DNA of 64,000 bases, from assembly GCF_000972495.1 (NCBI RefSeq), contig NZ_LATM01000010.1, positions 62,001-126,000 of the forward strand, in the 5' to 3' direction. The notes under the pieces are model-generated. The model did not search any database. It saw nothing but the letters and a program-made list of their open reading frames with translations, and had not been told where the DNA came from. The DNA is from Hymenobacter terrenus. Lineage in GTDB: Bacteria > Bacteroidota > Bacteroidia > Cytophagales > Hymenobacteraceae. The translations under genes and the position numbers were made by a program. This document shows positions 23,995 to 33,370 of the stretch, piece by piece. Each line of letters begins with the position of its first letter. Within the stretch, counting starts at the first letter, position 1.

Positions 23995-25050
23995 CTATGG
24001 TTGCTCCGCCAGCCGCTGGTCGCGGATAAAGTCCTGGTCGGTGAGCGTGCGCAGGAAGGCGATGATGTCGGTCTGCTCGGCCGTCGTGAGCGGAATGCCC
24101 AAGGGGCCCGAGGTCGGGCGCAGAGCCGCATCGAGGGTGGGCGAGGCCACCACGCCGTGGTCGTAATGCGCCAGCACTTGTTCGAGCGTGGCAAAGCGCC
24201 CGTCGTGCATGTAGGGCTTCGTAAGCTCGACGTTGCGCAGGCTAGGCACTTTGAAGCGTCCCACATCGGTGACCCGGCTAGTGATGTGCGCCCGCCCCGA
24301 ATCGGCTTCGAAAGATGCGTTCAGGCCGTTGTTACGGTAAGTTTCGTCAGTGAATAAGTCCGTGGCGTGGCAGCTGGCGCACTTTTGCGCCACCAGCGTA
24401 CGCCCGCGCTGCTCGGCAGCCGTGAGCACCACGCCACCTTCGCCCCGCACCGCTTGGTCGTAGCGCGAGTTGGCCGAAGTGAGGGCGGCTGTGAACTGCG
24501 CCAGCGCCCGCAGAAGCTGATACGAGTCGATGGGGCCGCTGCCGAACACTTGCGCAAAACGCCGCGGATAGTCGGTGTCAGCGTTCAGCTTTCGCAGCAC
24601 ATTAGCCAGCGTTTCGTCCATTTCCACGGGGTTCGTGATGGGCGCGAGGGGCAGCGTTTCAATGTTCTTGGGGCCGCCGTCCCAGAAGAATTCTGACTTC
24701 CAGCGCAGGTTTTGCAGGGCCGGTGTGTTGCGGGTGCCCAACTGCTTGCGCACGCCTTGGCTCAGGCGTTGGCCGTCGTCGGCAAAAGCCACGGCCTGCT
24801 GGTGGCAGCTGCCGCACGACACGGAACCGTCGCGCGACAGGCGCTCATCGTAAAACAGGCTGCGGCCCAGCGCAAAGGCGGCCGCGCTGGGCGGGTTGGC
24901 ATCGGGGGCGTATACCGGCGCCGGGAAATTGGCCGGCAGCACGGCACCGGGTACCACTGGCTCGGCAGGAAGGGTCACGTCGGCGTGGCACGCGGCCAAA
25001 AGCAGCCCCGCCAGCCCTCCGGCGAGCGAGGCGGCAATTGTGCGTCGCAT
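23995..25050 (-). CDS. Di-haem cytochrome c peroxidase / MauG family lipoprotein (MbnH-like)
   Basis: 351 residues. A lipobox LLLAAC at 17-22 places it on a membrane. Two haem-binding motifs are visible, C79-G-S-C-H83 and C224-A-S-C-H228, with RNTPALQNL and the late VPSLRNVELTKPYMHDGRF typical of the family. Members either reduce hydrogen peroxide or, like MbnH, oxidise a tryptophan of a partner protein. Because the gene follows an MbnP-family gene by 6 nt, the MbnH-like role is the better reading. Confidence 0.85.
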   Translation of the reverse strand: MRRTIAASLAGGLAGLLLAACHADVTLPAEPVVPGAVLPANFPAPVYAPDANPPSAAAFALGRSLFYDERLSRDGSVSCGSCHQQAVAFADDGQRLSQGVRKQLGTRNTPALQNLRWKSEFFWDGGPKNIETLPLAPITNPVEMDETLANVLRKLNADTDYPRRFAQVFGSGPIDSYQLLRALAQFTAALTSANSRYDQAVRGEGGVVLTAAEQRGRTLVAQKCASCHATDLFTDETYRNNGLNASFEADSGRAHITSRVTDVGRFKVPSLRNVELTKPYMHDGRFATLEQVLAHYDHGVVASPTLDAALRPTSGPLGIPLTTAEQTDIIAFLRTLTDQDFIRDQRLAEQP

Positions 25051-25056
25051 CAGGGA

Positions 25057-25854
25057 TTAGTTGGCGTGAATGTGGTCGACGACAAACATACCCTGCGCGT
25101 AGTTATTCGCCAACAGCATCGCGTTGGGACCGGCCGAGTGAGACGTGGCGAAAGTAGCAAACCGCACGGTGGTCGCACCGGTGAGCATCTTGAGCACGTC
25201 TACTGTCATGTGGATTTCGGGGGCGTGGTCGGTGCGGATCAACAGCTTAGCACCATTCCGAAACGCCGGCGAAACGGTTCGCACCGCGTCGTAAGGTTTT
25301 TTGAAGCCGCCGATGTGGTATGTGAATGCTCCCGTGGGGGCCTGGGGCGAAAATCCCTCCAGCTTGGTGAAGATATACCCAAAGTTCCAGCTCCAAAACA
25401 TGCCTTCGTTGGGGTCGAGGGCGCCTTTTTGGGCTCCCGATACGTTGCGGGCGCTGTCAACCCCAATGGTGAAGGTGATGCCCGTGTAATCGCCTACTGG
25501 TATGTCCTTGATGGCCAAACGGTGCGTGGCGTTATCTTCGGCCTCCACCAAATAGTAGCTTTCCGGCTGCACGTACTCCGACCCGTCGGCACGGGTCAGC
25601 TTAATGTTGGAGAGGTAGTAATTGAACTTGGTGACCCGAAACTGGTCGCCGGTGGGGGTGGTGTAGGTTTGGGTGGCCAGCACCAGCGGGGTATTGCCCA
25701 CGCGCTGGTCAAGCTCGATATCGAGCGTGCCGGTTTGAGTAGTCGGGCCGGTTGGAGTAGTCGGAAGAACTTCCTTGTCCTTTTTGCAGCCCGTGAAGCT
25801 AAGGGCAGCAATGGCGAGAGTGCAGGCAAAAGTGGAAACAGAAAAACGTTTCAT
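25057..25854 (-). CDS. MbnP-family lipoprotein (putative copper-binding partner)
   Basis: 265 residues from the ATG at 25854; upstream in-frame sequence is not signal-like. Lipobox AALSFTGC. The MbnP features are all present: LDIELDQRVG near the start, FRVTKFNYYLSNIKL, YYLVEAED, IPVGDYTGITFTIGVD and EGMFWSWNFGYIF. Characterised MbnP binds copper after its partner MbnH converts a tryptophan to kynurenine; W residues are present in MFWSWNFGY, but which one is modified cannot be assigned here. Confidence 0.82.
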   Translation of the reverse strand: MKRFSVSTFACTLAIAALSFTGCKKDKEVLPTTPTGPTTQTGTLDIELDQRVGNTPLVLATQTYTTPTGDQFRVTKFNYYLSNIKLTRADGSEYVQPESYYLVEAEDNATHRLAIKDIPVGDYTGITFTIGVDSARNVSGAQKGALDPNEGMFWSWNFGYIFTKLEGFSPQAPTGAFTYHIGGFKKPYDAVRTVSPAFRNGAKLLIRTDHAPEIHMTVDVLKMLTGATTVRFATFATSHSAGPNAMLLANNYAQGMFVVDHIHAN

Positions 25855-25938
25855 CGGAATCAAGCAAAGGAAAAAACTGATTGAAAAAAACACGCATATG
25901 CGCGCAACCAGTCAGCAGAAGTATTGCTGAGCTGGCAA

Positions 25939-25976
25939 TGGCCGCTTGCTTCCGACGAGGCGGAAGCAAGCGGCCA
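25939..25976. other. Large hairpin between the 128-aa CNGKCHL gene and MbnP
   Basis: Perfect 16-bp arms TGGCCGCTTGCTTCCG and CGGAAGCAAGCGGCCA around a 6-nt loop. It lies 85 nt upstream of the MbnP start and just after the stop of the upstream gene. No T-run follows on the minus strand, so an RNA processing or attenuator role is as likely as termination. Confidence 0.5.
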
Positions 25977-25980
25977 ACAA

Positions 25981-26364
25981 TCAGGTAAATAGCAGGGGAG
26001 GACGGAATACTTCTGCGCTAGGCACGGCCGCGCAGTGGGCCGTGGGGCGGGCCGGGTAGCACTGGGCCCCCAGCGGCCACCGCTGGGGCTGCGGGGCCAG
26101 CACGAAGGCCACCGTGGGCAGCACCTCGTATTTGACCTTAGCCACGGCGCCAGCCGGCGATTTTTTGTCTGCCCCATCCGCTTTGCGCAGTTCCTGGGCT
26201 AGGTGACACTTGCCATTGCAATGCAACTGTGGCCGTGCCTTATTCACGCAATATAGCTCGGTGATGCGTACTTTGTTCAGCTCATAATCCAACACCAGCA
26301 TCTCTCGCCCCAGAGTCTGGAGCAGCATGAGAGTGGCAAGGAAAAAAGCTAGAAGGCGGTTCAC
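25981..26364 (-). CDS. Small CNGKCHL-motif protein (conserved Bacteroidota, metal-linked)
   Basis: 127 residues if started at GTG 26364; further upstream the frame has no ATG. The N-terminal hydrophobic segment (LLAFFLATLMLL) is followed by ITELYCVNKARPQLHCNGKCHLAQEL. The arrangement YCVNK-x-RP-x-L-x-CNGKCHL is common in small Bacteroidota proteins beside copper and TonB genes and looks like a metal-binding site. It is directly upstream of the MbnP operon with the same orientation. The C-terminus is Pro/His-rich. The function is unproven. Confidence 0.6.
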   Translation of the reverse strand: MNRLLAFFLATLMLLQTLGREMLVLDYELNKVRITELYCVNKARPQLHCNGKCHLAQELRKADGADKKSPAGAVAKVKYEVLPTVAFVLAPQPQRWPLGAQCYPARPTAHCAAVPSAEVFRPPLLFT

Positions 26365-26728
26365 GGGCAGGATAATAGCTGGGAGCCTACAACGGCAAAG
26401 GTAAGCATCTCTGCTCAAGCGGTGGATGAAACTCCCAACTATCTCGATTCGGACTCGAAAGGATTTTGGTTGCCGGAGCTGTCAGATATAAATAAGAAGT
26501 AAGCGCGACAAACCCACCATGCAGAGCTTCGACGGCGGCAACGAGACTTGAAAGAAATGCTTAGGATACGTATCGGCGCAGCTGCTTTTGAGTTTGTCGC
26601 TGTGCAGCGTGCTAATTAGCTGTTGTAGCTAAGGCGGTAATGAAGAATATGTTTTGATAATCCTGTAGAATAGGCGGATTACAGGAGCGTATCTTTAGCC
26701 AGTACTTTCTTTCCTAACTTTCATTCTC
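26365..26728. other. Intergenic region upstream of the M4 protease
   Basis: I see no gene. TATCTTTA at 26690-26697 resembles the host -7 element, but there is no TTTG at the expected distance. Confidence 0.4.
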
Positions 26729-29700
26729 ATGATCCAACCACTACGCGCCGGGGTACTAGGCGCCCTGCCGCTATTGGCGGCAGCGGCGGTTTCTGCCCAA
26801 AATCTACCCAACGACGGCCGCCCGCAACTGCGGCACTTCACTACCAAATCGGTCGGGGCCCTGCGCGCACCGGCCGTCGATAGTCGCCAGACGTTGCGCC
26901 AGGAACTGGCCCTACGACCCACTGACAACCTGCGCGCCCTGCGCGTAGAAACTGATGAGCTTGGGCAGCGCCACGAGCGATTTCAGCAGTATTTCAATGG
27001 CGTGAAGGTGGAGCACGGCCTGTACACCGTGCACCCGGCGGCCGGGGTGTTGAGTGGGGAATTCAAGCCCGTGCCCGCGAACTTGAGCACTAAGCCCGCC
27101 CTGAGTGCCGCCGCGGCCCTGCAACGGAGCCTGGCCACCGTGGGCGCCCGCCGCTATATGTGGGAAGATGCCGCCGAAGAAGCTGGCCTGAAGCGCCAAA
27201 CTCAAAACCCCGCCGCTACCTACCGCCCCACCGGTGAATTGGTGCTGGTGGAGGACTACCGCGTGGCTGACCCCGCCCGACGCCCCGTGGTTCTGGCCTG
27301 GAAATTCAATATCTACGCCCAGCAACCCGAAAGCCGTGCCTGGGTGTACGTGGATGCTCGCACCGGCGACGTGGTGCTGCAAGATGCCATTATCAAGCAC
27401 GCTCATGGTTTGGCGCCGGCCGGCACGGCCATGCCCCCCACCAAAGCCCCAGCCAGCGTACGCGGAATCAGGTCGACGGCTACGGGTACCTTCGCCACGC
27501 GCTATATCGGCACCAGACAGGTGGCTACCGACCTTTTTAATGGCAGCTACCGCCTGCGCGACTACACCCGCGCCACGGGCATTGAAACTTATAACGCGCG
27601 TAATAGCACCGTACTGGCTAGTGCCATTGATTTTACCGATAGTGACAACAACTGGACCGCAGGCGAATTCAACAACGCGGCCAAAGACAATGCGGCCCTC
27701 GATGCCCATTTCGGCTCGACGCAGGTATACGATTATTGGATGACCATGCACGGCCGTGACTCCTGGGACGGCAACGGCTCCAAGCTGCTTAACTACGTGC
27801 ACTATAGCTCGAACTTCGACAACGCAAGATGGAATGGCTCGGCCATGCTATATGGCGATGGAGCCACGCTGTTTCGGCCCCTTACGTCGCTGGACGTGTG
27901 CGCCCACGAAACGGGCCACGGCATTTGCCAAGCCACAGCTGGCCTGGTGTATATGAATGAGTCGGGCGCCTTGAACGAGGGCTTTTCGGATATCTGGGGT
28001 GCTACCATCGAAAACTACGTAGACCCCGCCAAGCAAACGTGGATTGTGGGGGAGGACATCACCCTGACTTCGGGAGGCCTGCGCTCGATGAGCGACCCGC
28101 TGACCACGAGCGTGCTCTCGCCGAGCCCGGCCAACTACCGGGGCCGGCGCTGGAACTTCGGTTCAACTGATAATGGTGGCGTGCATACCAACTCGGGCGT
28201 GCTCAACCACTGGTACTATATTCTGAGCATGGGCAAAACCGGCGTGAATGAGCAAGGGCAGGCGTATAACGTAACCGGCATCAGCATTGCCAAGGCCGCC
28301 CGCATTGCCTACCGCGCCGAACGCCTTTACTTGACCCCGAACTCCGACTACCGCTCGGCGCGGGTGTTCACCATTCAGGCCGCCACGGACCTCTTCGGAG
28401 CTAACTCGCCGGAGGTGAGAGCCGTGACCGATGCCTGGTATGCCGTGGGCCTAGGCACCAGCAGCGCGGCCCCCACCGGCACGCAAGCCCAATGCCCGGA
28501 CGGCGATGCCGCCGTGCTCACGGCTACGGCCTCGGCCACTAGCCTCTGCGCCGGCGATGCCCTGACCCTGACGGCTACGGCCACTTACCCGGCTATCCGC
28601 CGCCTGCGTAGCACGCAGCCGGTTGCCTTGCCCGACGGCGCCACCGCATTCACCGCCGTGCCCGTGTACAGCACCACCATCGTGGGCGGCACCACCCTGC
28701 AGCGCAATCTCGAAAACACCTACCGCAGCTACGGCGACCTGACCGGCGTGCGGGTGCGCCTCACGCATGCCCAGCCCGGGCAAGTAGGCCTGCGGCTGGC
28801 CGTGCGCACCAGCACCAGTGGTGCCCCCGTATATTTGGATTTGGCGAGTGCACTGCCCACCGCTTCCGGTTCGGCTCCGACCGCGCTCGACCTGACTTTT
28901 GCCGATAACGCCCCGACGGTGCTGCCGGCTGTGCTCACGGGCACTACGCTCGCGGGCACCTTTCTACCCGCCACTACCTTCGCCAGCCTCGCATTGAGCG
29001 GTAACCTGACTACGATTAATCTGGAAGCCAAGGATGACCAAGTTGGGAGCGCTGGTACCATTGAACTCGTCGAGCTGCTGTTCCGGCGCAATGCCGCCGA
29101 CCTACCTTCCGTGCGTTGGGTAGGCCCAGGTGTAGAAGCAGCAGGCCTGGTAGCTAATGCCACTCCGGCGGGCCCGGTGGGTGGTGGCACGGCTACCTAC
29201 ACCTACACGGTGCTGGCATCGGACCCCTTCTTTGGCTGTACCAGCAGCCAGGCCTTGAGCGTGGCGGTGAGCCAGCCCGTACTGGCCGCTTCGGCCCTGC
29301 AAACGGATTTGTGCGCCGGGCTTGGCCAGGGTTTTGGCCCCATCGACTTGCGCGTAACGGCCGATGACAGCATCACTGGCCAAGCTTACTTGTGGACGGG
29401 GCCCGGGGGCTATGCCGCCACTGGCAAGCGCCTCCGCACCACGCCTCCCACGGCCGGGCGCTTGCGCTACAGCGTGAGCACTGCTACCCCCGGCAGCAAC
29501 TGCTCGGCCCGGCAAACGGTGGTGGTGACGGCCCTCCGCCCCGTGGCGGCTGCCCCGGTGGGCATCGATTCTGTAGCTTGTGCCAGCGGTACGACCCGCC
29601 TGCGCAGCCGCCCGTTTGAAAACCAGCTGACGGGCCCCTATCGGTTTACCGGCAGCGTACCGATACCGGACAACAACCTCACCGGGGTACGCATTCCGCT

Positions 29701-31405
29701 CACGGTAGCCGGCCCGGCCGAAAGCTTTTTTAATCTGCGTGGTATCCGGGTGAGCCTCACCCATACCTTTATCGGCGACCTGACCTTGTATGTGGAAGCG
29801 CCCGACGGAACCCGCGTGCTACTGAGCCGCCAGAATGGTGATGAAGGTGATAACTACCAAAACACGCTGTTCGTGGATTCGGTAGGTGCCCGCGCCCTGG
29901 GTTCCGGAACGGCACCTTTCCTCGGTACCTGGCAGGTGGATGAGCCTACTGGTTTCGCCAAGCTGCGCAACTCACCCCAAACCGGCACCTGGAACCTGTT
30001 TGTGGTTGATAGCGGCCCGAGTGATATTGGCCCCGTGACGGCTTGGAGCCTGGTAACCCGCGACAATAACGTGACCTGGAGCGGCCCGGGCGGCATTACG
30101 GCTATTGGCAGCGACGTGCTGGCGGCCGTGCCCGCTACGCCCGGCCGCTACCGCTACATCGGTACCACGAGCGTCGGTAGCTGCGCGTTCAACGATACCG
30201 TGGATGTGCGCGTGGCCCCCGGCTCCGAGTGGCGTCGGCGCCAGAATACCGACCTGGCCCTGGCCGCCAATTGGACCTGCCCCCCCACTCCGACGACCGA
30301 CGCGGAAGTACGCGGCGCGACCAATGCTCAACCCGTGCTCACCACTGGCCTGGTGCAAGTCCGCAACCTGACCTTGCGTGCCGGCACGGCCCTGGCCCTC
30401 AACGGCGGCACGCTAGAAGTGTATGGCACTCTCACGTTGGAAGCGGGCGCCACTATCAGCGGCACCAACGGTACGCTTAGCCTGCGCGGCGCGGCCGTGA
30501 CTCTCAGGGCGCCGAATCCTACCGCGCTGAACGTGCCTCGCCTGCTCGTGAACCTGCCCACTGCGGCGGATACCGCCCGTCTGGCCCAGAGTCTTATCGT
30601 GAATACGGCCATTGTGGTGCAGCGCGGCGTACTAAAAACACAGGCTGCCGCGCTGAGCTTGACCCGGGGCGCTACCATCACCGAAACGGCCGATGCGTAT
30701 GTATCGGGCCGCGTGCTGGCCTTGGGCGTGGTAGGAGCCGGCGCTACCGAAACCTTTGGTGGCGTGGGCCTGAGCCTGAGCCAGGCGACAGGTGCTACCG
30801 GCAACATCAGCCTCACGCGTATTACCGATCAGACCATTGGCCAAGCCCCGGCGCGCACCAGCATCCGTCGCTACTATGCGCTGAGCTACCCCACCACTGC
30901 TGTAATCAATGCCACCATCCGGTTGGGTTATCGCGACGCAGAACTGAATGGTCTGGCTGAGGCGGCTCTTCAGCCTTTCTACTCTAATTCACTCATTTTG
31001 CCGCCGGCTGGCCCATGGCTGCCCGTAGCGCCCACCGCCCAGCATGCCAGCCTGAACTACATAGAAGGCGTTGGCACCATTGCCGGCACCTGGACGCTGA
31101 GCACGCCCGTGGCCATGCTGCCCACCCGCAATGCTGCTGCTAGCAACTTTGCCGTGCAGGCCCAGCCCGTTCCTTTCGGCACGGCGGGCTTCTCGCTCTC
31201 CGTACAAGCCACCCGGCCCGAGCCCGCCGCTTCGGTAGCTGTGTATGACCTGGCTGGCCGTCTGCTGGTGCAACGCAAGCTCAACGTGCCCACAGGCCTC
31301 AGCGCGGTGGCGCTGCCCGAGGCTGGCCGCCTGGCCGCTGGCGTGTACGTGGTGCGCGTAGTGCTCGATGGCGAAACTCAGACCCTGCGCGTGACCCGCG
31401 AATAG
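26729..31405 (+). CDS. Large T9SS-secreted M4/fungalysin-type metalloprotease
   Basis: 1558 residues. A signal peptide is followed by an FTP/PepSY propeptide (about 30-210, ending ARTGDVVLQDAI). The catalytic domain has H393-E-T-G-H397 and the downstream acid in NEGFSDIWG, as required for a thermolysin-like zinc site, and GVHTNSGVLNHWYY carries the catalytic His region. Beta domains follow, including a P-proprotein-convertase-like domain near 965-1110 (GDLTLYVEAPDGT). The C-terminus is a T9SS sorting domain (VAVYDLAGRLLVQRK, LAAGVYVVRVVLDG). It would digest protein outside the cell. Confidence 0.88.
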   Translation: MIQPLRAGVLGALPLLAAAAVSAQNLPNDGRPQLRHFTTKSVGALRAPAVDSRQTLRQELALRPTDNLRALRVETDELGQRHERFQQYFNGVKVEHGLYTVHPAAGVLSGEFKPVPANLSTKPALSAAAALQRSLATVGARRYMWEDAAEEAGLKRQTQNPAATYRPTGELVLVEDYRVADPARRPVVLAWKFNIYAQQPESRAWVYVDARTGDVVLQDAIIKHAHGLAPAGTAMPPTKAPASVRGIRSTATGTFATRYIGTRQVATDLFNGSYRLRDYTRATGIETYNARNSTVLASAIDFTDSDNNWTAGEFNNAAKDNAALDAHFGSTQVYDYWMTMHGRDSWDGNGSKLLNYVHYSSNFDNARWNGSAMLYGDGATLFRPLTSLDVCAHETGHGICQATAGLVYMNESGALNEGFSDIWGATIENYVDPAKQTWIVGEDITLTSGGLRSMSDPLTTSVLSPSPANYRGRRWNFGSTDNGGVHTNSGVLNHWYYILSMGKTGVNEQGQAYNVTGISIAKAARIAYRAERLYLTPNSDYRSARVFTIQAATDLFGANSPEVRAVTDAWYAVGLGTSSAAPTGTQAQCPDGDAAVLTATASATSLCAGDALTLTATATYPAIRRLRSTQPVALPDGATAFTAVPVYSTTIVGGTTLQRNLENTYRSYGDLTGVRVRLTHAQPGQVGLRLAVRTSTSGAPVYLDLASALPTASGSAPTALDLTFADNAPTVLPAVLTGTTLAGTFLPATTFASLALSGNLTTINLEAKDDQVGSAGTIELVELLFRRNAADLPSVRWVGPGVEAAGLVANATPAGPVGGGTATYTYTVLASDPFFGCTSSQALSVAVSQPVLAASALQTDLCAGLGQGFGPIDLRVTADDSITGQAYLWTGPGGYAATGKRLRTTPPTAGRLRYSVSTATPGSNCSARQTVVVTALRPVAAAPVGIDSVACASGTTRLRSRPFENQLTGPYRFTGSVPIPDNNLTGVRIPLTVAGPAESFFNLRGIRVSLTHTFIGDLTLYVEAPDGTRVLLSRQNGDEGDNYQNTLFVDSVGARALGSGTAPFLGTWQVDEPTGFAKLRNSPQTGTWNLFVVDSGPSDIGPVTAWSLVTRDNNVTWSGPGGITAIGSDVLAAVPATPGRYRYIGTTSVGSCAFNDTVDVRVAPGSEWRRRQNTDLALAANWTCPPTPTTDAEVRGATNAQPVLTTGLVQVRNLTLRAGTALALNGGTLEVYGTLTLEAGATISGTNGTLSLRGAAVTLRAPNPTALNVPRLLVNLPTAADTARLAQSLIVNTAIVVQRGVLKTQAAALSLTRGATITETADAYVSGRVLALGVVGAGATETFGGVGLSLSQATGATGNISLTRITDQTIGQAPARTSIRRYYALSYPTTAVINATIRLGYRDAELNGLAEAALQPFYSNSLILPPAGPWLPVAPTAQHASLNYIEGVGTIAGTWTLSTPVAMLPTRNAAASNFAVQAQPVPFGTAGFSLSVQATRPEPAASVAVYDLAGRLLVQRKLNVPTGLSAVALPEAGRLAAGVYVVRVVLDGETQTLRVTRE

Positions 31406-31465
31406 ATAGCCAACAGGGCTAAAGTCTCGGCCGGTTAGCCTTGACTATGTCCCAAGCTCAGAAAA

Positions 31466-31494
31466 AGTCCCAGCCGTTGGTTGGGACTTTTTTT
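31466..31494 (+). terminator. Terminator of the M4 protease gene
   Basis: AGTCCCAGCC / GGTTGGGACT stem with TTTTTTT on the right. Confidence 0.8.
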
Positions 31495-31651
31495 GTGGCC
31501 TGCCAGAAGCATGCTTACGCGCTGGCAAAGAGCTACTGATGATTGTGGTTGCGGAAACCTACTTCGATTCTACTGCCAAAATACAACGCTTAGTCCCTTA
31601 AAAGACCATTATTCTTAGTAACAGTCTTTCTCCCTTTCCTATTTTCATCTG

Positions 31652-32341
31652 ATGTCTTTACCAAAATTTGCTGTGTTCGGCCTATTACTGGGCGCACCCT
31701 TGGCTAGTATTGCCCAAACCCCGGACCCAGCGCCTTTACCTCGCTTTTATATTGGTCTCGCTGCCTACAACAGCTATTATCAGCAGCTTGGCAAGAATGC
31801 TTATCGGGGAAGCGGGAGCAGGGTGCCGGTTCAGCTCACGGCGGGCTACCAGTGGCGCCCCCGCCTGGCAGTGCAGCTCGGGGTAGCCTATAGTGGCGTA
31901 AGTTCTGAACACCTGCTGGCTCGTTATAACTATTCTTCTACAGGTGCTCAGCCTACCTATTATCAAATAGATGGCAAGGCCACCGAGCGAAATACGTCGT
32001 TCTCGTTGCTGGGCCGTTATACGCTGACGCGCAAACTAAACCACCGCCTGCAATTCGACCTGTTGGGAGGTTTTACATTGGAACACAGGATTTATCGCAC
32101 CCGCGGTATTGCCATTGATAGTGCCCAGAACAACCAGGTTAATACTCCTTACGACTACCGTACCAGCTTTAATACAGCACTAGTTACGGCCGGTCCTAGC
32201 GTGCGTTACCGTTTTGGTGAGCACTTTGAGTTACAATACGATTTGACCTTCAACACCCGCTTGAATTCCGGAAACTACTATCACGAAGGAATTACTACCA
32301 GTAACTCTTTGGGCCTGCGCTACCGTTTCGGTCGCCGCTAA
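31652..32341 (+). CDS. Outer-membrane beta-barrel protein (porin-family-like)
   Basis: 229 residues with signal peptide (ending SIAQT). The mature part alternates short aromatic/polar strands (LTAGYQWRPRLAVQLGVAYSG, LQYDLTFNTRLNSG) and ends GLRYRFGRR, the usual terminal strand of a small barrel. No enzyme motif. It is monocistronic after the protease terminator. Confidence 0.75.
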   Translation: MSLPKFAVFGLLLGAPLASIAQTPDPAPLPRFYIGLAAYNSYYQQLGKNAYRGSGSRVPVQLTAGYQWRPRLAVQLGVAYSGVSSEHLLARYNYSSTGAQPTYYQIDGKATERNTSFSLLGRYTLTRKLNHRLQFDLLGGFTLEHRIYRTRGIAIDSAQNNQVNTPYDYRTSFNTALVTAGPSVRYRFGEHFELQYDLTFNTRLNSGNYYHEGITTSNSLGLRYRFGRR

Positions 32342-32528
32342 GCCGAGCATCAATAAAGCAAAAAAGCTGGCCCGTTCAGGTAGCATTCTCATCCAAAGCA
32401 GAAGGAAGCTTCAACCTAACCTCAAGTAATAAATCAGCTACAAAGCGGCAACATGCAGGTAGCAGCTAATCCGAATGAGGGCCCGTCCGCAAAGTGGCAA
32501 CATTTAAGCCGGGCGAGTGAGTTGGGCG

Positions 32529-33263
32529 CTACAGCTTATCCTGCCGGATGATGGCCCGGTAGATTCGGAGCAGGTGGGACTGTGACACGCCGAGGTGGTA
32601 GAGAATAGTGAGCAGATAAAACGCCCCCTGAAGCCGGAAAATACCATTCTCACGGTATTTGCGGGCCGAGGTGATGATGGTAGCCGGCAGCACCCGCAGC
32701 TTGCTGTGCCGCCGCAGTCGCTGTGTAATTTCCTGGTCTTCCATTATAATCAGTTCTTTGCGGTAGCCACCGGCCTGCTCAAATACCGTTTTCAAGACGA
32801 ACAAGCTCTGGTCGCCAAAGCGGAAGGCTGCTACGTTGAAGCGCGTGAACCAGGCATTGGCCCGCAAAAACCAGTGTGGCTCATCAAAAGTCAGGCGGTA
32901 GCAGCCACAGCCGTAGCCCGCCGCCACGGCCCGCCGGATATCATCCAAAAAGCCGGCGGGCGGCAGGGTGTCGGCGTGCAGGAAATAGAGAATGCTCCCC
33001 GCCGCGTGCCGGGCGCCGTAGTTGAACTGGGCCGCGCGGCCCTTGCGGGGGCAGGCCAGCACGCGGGCACCGGCCTGCTGTGCCAGCGTAGCGGTGGCAT
33101 CGGTGCTATGACCGTCGACCACGATAACTTCCACGGCCGTATCGGTGGCGGTACCAGCCTGGTGCAGGTAGTGCAGCATCGCCCCGATGCCGTCTGCCTC
33201 GTTATACGTCGGGATGATGACGCTCACCAGAGCCGGGGTTTCAGGAGGAGGGAGCGGCGCCAT
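32529..33263 (-). CDS. TIGR04283-type glycosyltransferase (arsenosugar-type)
   Basis: 244 residues. GT2 fold: SVIIPTYNEADGI near 14-26, VIVVDGHSTDAT near 46-57, then FLHADTLPPAGF near 93-104. The C-terminal block CGCYRLTFDEPHWFLRAN, GDQSLFV, IIMEDQEITQRLRR and TSARKYRENGIFRLQG is specific for the TIGR04283 group, some members of which lie in arsenosugar biosynthesis loci. No arsenic gene is nearby, so the acceptor is unknown. Signal-less, cytoplasmic. Confidence 0.85.
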   Translation of the reverse strand: MAPLPPPETPALVSVIIPTYNEADGIGAMLHYLHQAGTATDTAVEVIVVDGHSTDATATLAQQAGARVLACPRKGRAAQFNYGARHAAGSILYFLHADTLPPAGFLDDIRRAVAAGYGCGCYRLTFDEPHWFLRANAWFTRFNVAAFRFGDQSLFVLKTVFEQAGGYRKELIIMEDQEITQRLRRHSKLRVLPATIITSARKYRENGIFRLQGAFYLLTILYHLGVSQSHLLRIYRAIIRQDKL

Positions 33264-33370
33264 GGAGTCTGATAAAGTTGAACCCCCGCTACGTTGCTTA
33301 ATAACCGTTACGTTATGTCGAGCTTATGGAGCAGACAAAGCGCGACAGCCGTATTTTTAAGCCAACTTTC

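Noticed and set aside
24712-25884. 390-codon plus-strand open frame opposite the MauG and MbnP genes
   Set aside because: The minus strand has complete families with haem and MbnP motifs. The plus frame is an antisense by-product of high GC.
26912-27802. Long minus-strand frame opposite the M4 protease
   Set aside because: Antisense to a clear zinc protease with a propeptide.
32440-32505. Short direct repeat AAAG(C/T)GGCAACAT
   Set aside because: Only two 13-nt copies with one mismatch. No associated structure, so probably chance or minor.
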